A stretch of DNA of 7,742 nt from Flavobacteriaceae bacterium (GTDB taxonomy: Bacteria; Bacteroidota; Bacteroidia; Flavobacteriales; Flavobacteriaceae): NCBI GenBank assembly GCA_030694835.1, contig JAUYUF010000223.1, positions 1 through 7,742 of the forward strand, given 5' to 3'. Positions 5,673 to 7,742 of this stretch are shown here, in pieces (the stretch's first letter is position 1; every line of letters starts with the position of its first letter). The notes under the pieces were generated by a model, which worked only from the letters and a program-made list of their open reading frames with translations, was not told where the DNA came from and made no database searches. A program made the position numbers and the translations under genes.

Positions 5673-7037
5673 ATGAATACGAAACTAATTCAAAAATATA
5701 ATATTCCAGGACCTCGTTACACGAGTTATCCAACGGTTCCTTTTTGGGATGCAGAAGGAATAGCCATGGAAGATTGGAAGAAAACGGTGGTAAAATCGTT
5801 TAATGAAAGTAATGATAATGAAGGAATTAGTCTTTATATTCATTTGCCATATTGTGAGAGTTTGTGTACGTTTTGTGCTTGTCACAAACGCATTACTAAA
5901 CAACATTCGGTTGAAGATCCTTACATTGAAACCTTGTTAAAAGAATGGGATTTGTATTGTGATTTATTCGATCAAAAACCAAAAATTAGAGAAATCCATT
6001 TAGGAGGAGGAACACCAACATTTTTTTCTGCTGAAAATTTGGAACGATTGATCAATGGATTGTTTAAACGCGCTGAGAAATTTGAAATCTTTGATTTTAG
6101 TTTTGAAGGTCATCCAAATCAAACTTCTGAAAAGCAATTGCAAACGATGTATGATTTAGGATTTAGACGTAATAGTTTTGGAATTCAAGATTATGACACT
6201 AAAGTTCAAATAGCCATCCATAGAATACAATCTTTTGAGCAAGTAAAATCAGTTCATGATTTATCTAGAAAAATAGGTTATGAGTCAATTGGTCATGATT
6301 TAATTTTCGGATTACCTTTCCAAACGGAAGATAGTATTAGAACTACCATTAAAAATACGGTTGCTTTACGTCCAGATAGAATTGCTTATTATAGCTACGC
6401 TCATGTGCCATGGATTAAAGGTGTTGGTCAGCGTGGTTTTGAAGATCAAGATTTACCAAAAGATGAAGAAAAGCGTCATTTATATGAATTAGGAAAACAA
6501 TTATTTTTTGATGCTGGATATGTAGAAGTAGGAATGGATCATTTTGCTTTACCTACAGATTCTTTGTGTAAGGCGATGAATAAAAAGACGTTACATCGTA
6601 ATTTCATGGGTTATACAGCTGGTAAAACTCAATTGATGATTGGTTTAGGTGTTTCATCAATAAGTGATTCTTGGTATAGTTTTGCTCAGAATGAAAAGAA
6701 AGAAGAAGATTATATTGAGCGTGTTAATAAAGGTGAATTACCAATTTTTAGAGGGCATTTATTAACTCCAAAAGATTTAATAGTACGTAAACACATTCTC
6801 AATATTATGTGTCATTTAGAAACGAGTTGGGAAGATATATCAATGCAGTTAGAGGAAATGCCACAAATTATTGAACGATTAGAAGAGTTGATTCAAGATC
6901 AAGTGTTAAGAGTAGAAAGGAACACCTTAAAGGTTTCAGATGAAGGAAGAATGTTTATCAGAAATATTTGTATGGCTTTTGACTTAAGGTTAATTGAGAA
7001 TCAACCTGAAATAAGAATTTTTTCAATGACTATTTAA
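5673..7037 (+). CDS. hemN: Oxygen-independent coproporphyrinogen III oxidase (radical SAM)
   Basis: HemN oxidatively decarboxylates coproporphyrinogen III to protoporphyrinogen IX without oxygen, using SAM and a 4Fe-4S cluster. The 454 aa compare well with E. coli HemN (457 aa). Near the N-terminus, QKYNIPGPRYTSYPT is diagnostic of true HemN. The cluster motif is CESLCTFCAC, with Cys61, Cys65 and Cys68 binding iron and Cys70 the extra conserved cysteine; Tyr55 precedes it in SLYIHLPYC. Further markers are HLGGGTPTFF, DLIFGLPFQT, YSYAHVPW, the GMDHFALPTDSL segment, LHRNFMGYT, and GRMFIRNICMAFD near the C-terminus. The full set argues against the HemW or heme-chaperone paralogues, which lack these N- and C-terminal regions. 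It ends the cluster, 22 bp before a strong terminator. No oxygen-dependent HemF is visible here. Confidence 0.97.
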   Translation: MNTKLIQKYNIPGPRYTSYPTVPFWDAEGIAMEDWKKTVVKSFNESNDNEGISLYIHLPYCESLCTFCACHKRITKQHSVEDPYIETLLKEWDLYCDLFDQKPKIREIHLGGGTPTFFSAENLERLINGLFKRAEKFEIFDFSFEGHPNQTSEKQLQTMYDLGFRRNSFGIQDYDTKVQIAIHRIQSFEQVKSVHDLSRKIGYESIGHDLIFGLPFQTEDSIRTTIKNTVALRPDRIAYYSYAHVPWIKGVGQRGFEDQDLPKDEEKRHLYELGKQLFFDAGYVEVGMDHFALPTDSLCKAMNKKTLHRNFMGYTAGKTQLMIGLGVSSISDSWYSFAQNEKKEEDYIERVNKGELPIFRGHLLTPKDLIVRKHILNIMCHLETSWEDISMQLEEMPQIIERLEELIQDQVLRVERNTLKVSDEGRMFIRNICMAFDLRLIENQPEIRIFSMTI

Positions 7038-7059
7038 ATTTTATTTTTTAATTATATGC

Positions 7060-7091
7060 AATAAAGGCGCTTCAATAGAAGCGCCTTTATT
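7060..7091. terminator. Bidirectional intrinsic terminator between convergent genes
   Basis: AATAAAGGCGCTTC (7060-7073) and its exact reverse complement (7078-7091) form a 14-bp stem with an AATA loop. The GC-rich inner part sits between A-rich and T-rich ends, so either strand gives a hairpin followed by a U-rich tail. It lies 22 bp after the hemN stop and 24 bp from the stop of the convergent barrel gene, and so should end both transcripts. It is the only strong terminator seen in the window. Confidence 0.92.
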
Positions 7092-7115
7092 ATTTTGAAT
7101 AATACAAAGTTTAAT

Positions 7116-7742
7116 TTAGAAATTATATCTACGCGTGATAGTAAATCCTAACATAAATTGTTTTCCGAGATTATCAAAACTCAATTCTTGTTTTTGGTTA
7201 AACTGACTACGTTGATTTAAGATCCCTTTATAATTTGTAAAAAATAATTGGAAAGCGTGAGCACTAGTTGCAAACTCCATTCCTAAACTCAATCCTGGAT
7301 TTGGCGTCGATTGTTCAAACTCCGTTATTGGATGCGTATAATCAAATAAAATAGCTGTTTGAGGGCTTATTTTATATCTACCACCAAAAGCAATCGCTAT
7401 CATATCATTTTCTTGACCAGGTTCTACTAGATTGTAGTGTGCTATACTTGGAGCAATTTGCAACGATAGGTTACTGTTGATTCTTCTAGAAATAATCAAT
7501 TGATTGAAGTAAGAATAACGATCTTGTATGTTTCTAAATTTATCTTTTGTTCTAGCATCAATACCCATATTACCAAAATAAGTTACATTAACTGGTATGG
7601 AATTAGAGCGCGTTTGTTTTAATAAAGCAACTTTCGCGTTGAAATCTTGCATTCTGCCATCTTTGGTAGAACCAGCTCCAAGGGTGATATTATCCGTAAA
7701 ACTATATGCTAATCCGATACGGATGTTAGCAGGAGCCCATAA
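7116..7742 (-). CDS. DUF5777-like outer-membrane beta-barrel protein (5' end missing)
   Basis: The frame is open from the TAA at 7116-7118 to the right edge. This gives at least 208 residues, so the in-frame ATG at 7652 is internal and the true start lies outside. The chain alternates polar and hydrophobic residues in short strands (for example NIRIGLAYSFTDNITLGAG, then GGRYKISPQTAILFDYTHP) and ends in RRYNF. A terminal Phe with an aromatic two residues earlier is the usual C-terminal signal of barrels assembled by the BAM machinery. The pieces PGLSLGMEFATSAHAFQLFFTN and the early 'KDGRMQDFNAKVALLKQ' resemble the Bacteroidota DUF5777 family, whose function is unknown. I recall members lying near cytochrome or other redox genes, but nothing here proves a heme link. 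The gene is convergent with hemN and so transcribed independently. Confidence 0.72.
   Translation of the reverse strand, partial: LWAPANIRIGLAYSFTDNITLGAGSTKDGRMQDFNAKVALLKQTRSNSIPVNVTYFGNMGIDARTKDKFRNIQDRYSYFNQLIISRRINSNLSLQIAPSIAHYNLVEPGQENDMIAIAFGGRYKISPQTAILFDYTHPITEFEQSTPNPGLSLGMEFATSAHAFQLFFTNYKGILNQRSQFNQKQELSFDNLGKQFMLGFTITRRYNF

Noticed and set aside
5685..5906. A 73-codon open frame on the - strand
   Set aside because: It lies wholly inside hemN, antisense to its conserved N-terminal and radical-SAM region, and its product has no recognisable domain.
7650..7652. Start codon of the - strand barrel gene
   Set aside because: The frame stays open to the window edge with barrel-like sequence upstream (NIRIGLAYSF…), so this Met is internal.

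Overview
The window is AT-rich (roughly one third GC by eye) and looks like chromosome of a member of the Bacteroidota, most likely a flavobacterium-like organism. The protein sequences point that way, start codons are preceded by A/T-rich leaders instead of clear Shine-Dalgarno sites, and there is an outer-membrane beta-barrel protein of a Bacteroidota-type family. No similarity search was possible, so family calls rest on recognised motifs.

Positions 1-7037 hold a co-directional tetrapyrrole (heme) biosynthesis cluster on the + strand: hemA (3' end only), hemC, hemD, hemB, hemL, a small four-helix-bundle (S23 / 23S rRNA intervening-sequence protein family) gene, hemE and hemN. The enzymes run from glutamyl-tRNA through glutamate-1-semialdehyde (HemA), 5-aminolevulinate (HemL), porphobilinogen (HemB), hydroxymethylbilane (HemC), uroporphyrinogen III (HemD) and coproporphyrinogen III (HemE) to protoporphyrinogen IX (HemN, the oxygen-independent radical-SAM enzyme). 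Only the final oxidation and iron insertion are absent from the window. hemA/hemC overlap by 17 bp and hemD/hemB by 8 bp. Gaps after hemC and hemB are 14 and 10 bp, so the first five genes look like a tightly coupled operon.

The layout changes after hemL. The hemL-hemE gap contains the S23-family gene, which has nothing to do with heme. It is bracketed by arrays of a degenerate 7-bp repeat: GTATCNN orientation on the left, starting on the last base of the hemL stop codon, and the inverted orientation (CAGATAC) on the right, ending 7 bp before hemE. The right-hand array is itself a complete element made of forward heptads, a conserved core and inverted heptads. A second, ORF-less copy of that element lies between hemE and hemN; 25 of 29 aligned bases across the last forward heptad and the core are identical. 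This repeat family is the least ordinary structure in the window. It also creates a spurious 18-codon upstream extension of hemE.

hemN is followed by a perfect 14-bp stem, 4-nt loop terminator (7060-7091). It is placed to serve both hemN and the convergent gene on the - strand (7116 to the right edge), a 5'-incomplete DUF5777-like outer-membrane beta-barrel protein ending in the C-terminal phenylalanine typical of such barrels. No tRNA, rRNA, CRISPR array, integrase or transposase was seen.
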